Shown here: positions 63,888-64,000 of the stretch, one piece after another
Layout of the letters: every line of letters begins with the position of its first letter
How positions within the stretch are numbered: position 1 is the first letter of the stretch
Assembly (NCBI GenBank): GCA_033852075.1
Contig: JAWSVC010000003.1
Coordinates: forward strand, 1 to 64,000
Length of the DNA stretch: 64,000 bases
Direction of reading: 5' to 3'
From: QZLE01 sp033852075
GTDB taxonomy: Bacteria > Pseudomonadota > Gammaproteobacteria > QZLD01
The notes under the pieces: generated by a model
What the model was told of the DNA's origin: nothing
The model's database searches: none
The model's input: the letters and a program-made list of their open reading frames with translations, nothing else
Made by a program: the position numbers and the translations under genes

Positions 63888-64000
63888 TTAACGCAGATTT
63901 TCAGCACCTGTCTCGGCATTGATATTCTCAGCAGGAATCTCTGCCGCAACCGTAGCATCAACCCCATCGCTTTCAACATCTGCAGGAACGTATTTGAAGT
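63888..64000 (-). CDS. C-terminal tail of a gene continuing beyond the right edge
   Basis: A minus-strand frame enters from the right edge and ends at TAA (63890-63888). The last 36 residues are visible: they run from FKYVPADVESDG to AETGAENLR and are rich in Ala, Glu, Val and Asn, like a disordered acidic tail. It is too short to identify, and no start is available. Confidence 0.5.
   Translation of the reverse strand, partial: FKYVPADVESDGVDATVAAEIPAENINAETGAENLR

Overview
The window looks like chromosomal DNA of a low-GC (AT-rich by eye) gammaproteobacterium. Evidence is gene order and protein style: rpsP-rimM-trmD-rplS next to ffh, rpsF-rpsR-rplI with dnaB-alr-radA, tolQRAB-pal-cpoB followed by queE-queC, rplU-rpmA / obgE-proB, and bioB-F-H-C-D. 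OxyR, a DISM-type hybrid kinase and BirA-style biotin control fit the same group. Genus is not determinable from sequence alone; a marine Kangiella-like or Oceanospirillales-like host is only a guess. No tRNA, rRNA, insertion sequence, prophage or CRISPR array was seen.

Layout. 1-110: promoter of a gene leaving the window on the left. 0.2-10.7 kb: accessory surface and periplasmic region with an alpha/beta hydrolase, a decayed 2'-5' RNA ligase, beta-carbonic anhydrase, two exported proteins (one with collagen-like GP-x-G repeats), a type-2 PHB-depolymerase-like esterase translationally overlapped with two oversized LivM/LivH permeases, and a parallel beta-helix lipoprotein. 10.9-20.7 kb: housekeeping genes (rplS, trmD, rimM, rpsP, ffh, a CorB-like CBS protein, a PilZ protein, radA, alr, dnaB). 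20.8-28.1 kb: a three-gene island between dnaB and rplI with a small lipoprotein, a pesticin/T4-type muramidase and a 1969-residue LRR/GLUG lipoprotein. 28.4-29.7 kb: rplI-rpsR-rpsF. 29.9-45.9 kb: slt, oxyR, a divergent KamA radical SAM protein, proB, obgE, rpmA, rplU, an unrecognised basic protein, queC, queE and the complete Tol-Pal operon. 46-53.7 kb: signalling genes (ECF sigma factor with DUF3619 partner, 7TMR-DISM hybrid kinase, a paralogue of the unrecognised basic protein, HD-GYP protein, DUF2914 protein). 53.9-63.4 kb: thiD-thiE, purU, the biotin operon with a BirA-type operator, comF and glcF. The right edge holds the tail of another gene and an intergenic region with a CRP-like palindrome.

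How parts work together. Ribosomal protein promoters share a TAAAAT -10 followed by a GC-rich discriminator, as expected for growth-rate control. The bio genes are one overlapping operon making biotin from pimeloyl-ACP, lacking only bioA here. The most unusual parts are the muramidase/lipoprotein pair overlapping by 26 nt (possible toxin-immunity or lysis module), the two paralogous AP2-like proteins, the LivHM-esterase operon, a possible CRP-controlled small RNA near the right edge, and three families of short dispersed palindromic repeats filling intergenic gaps.
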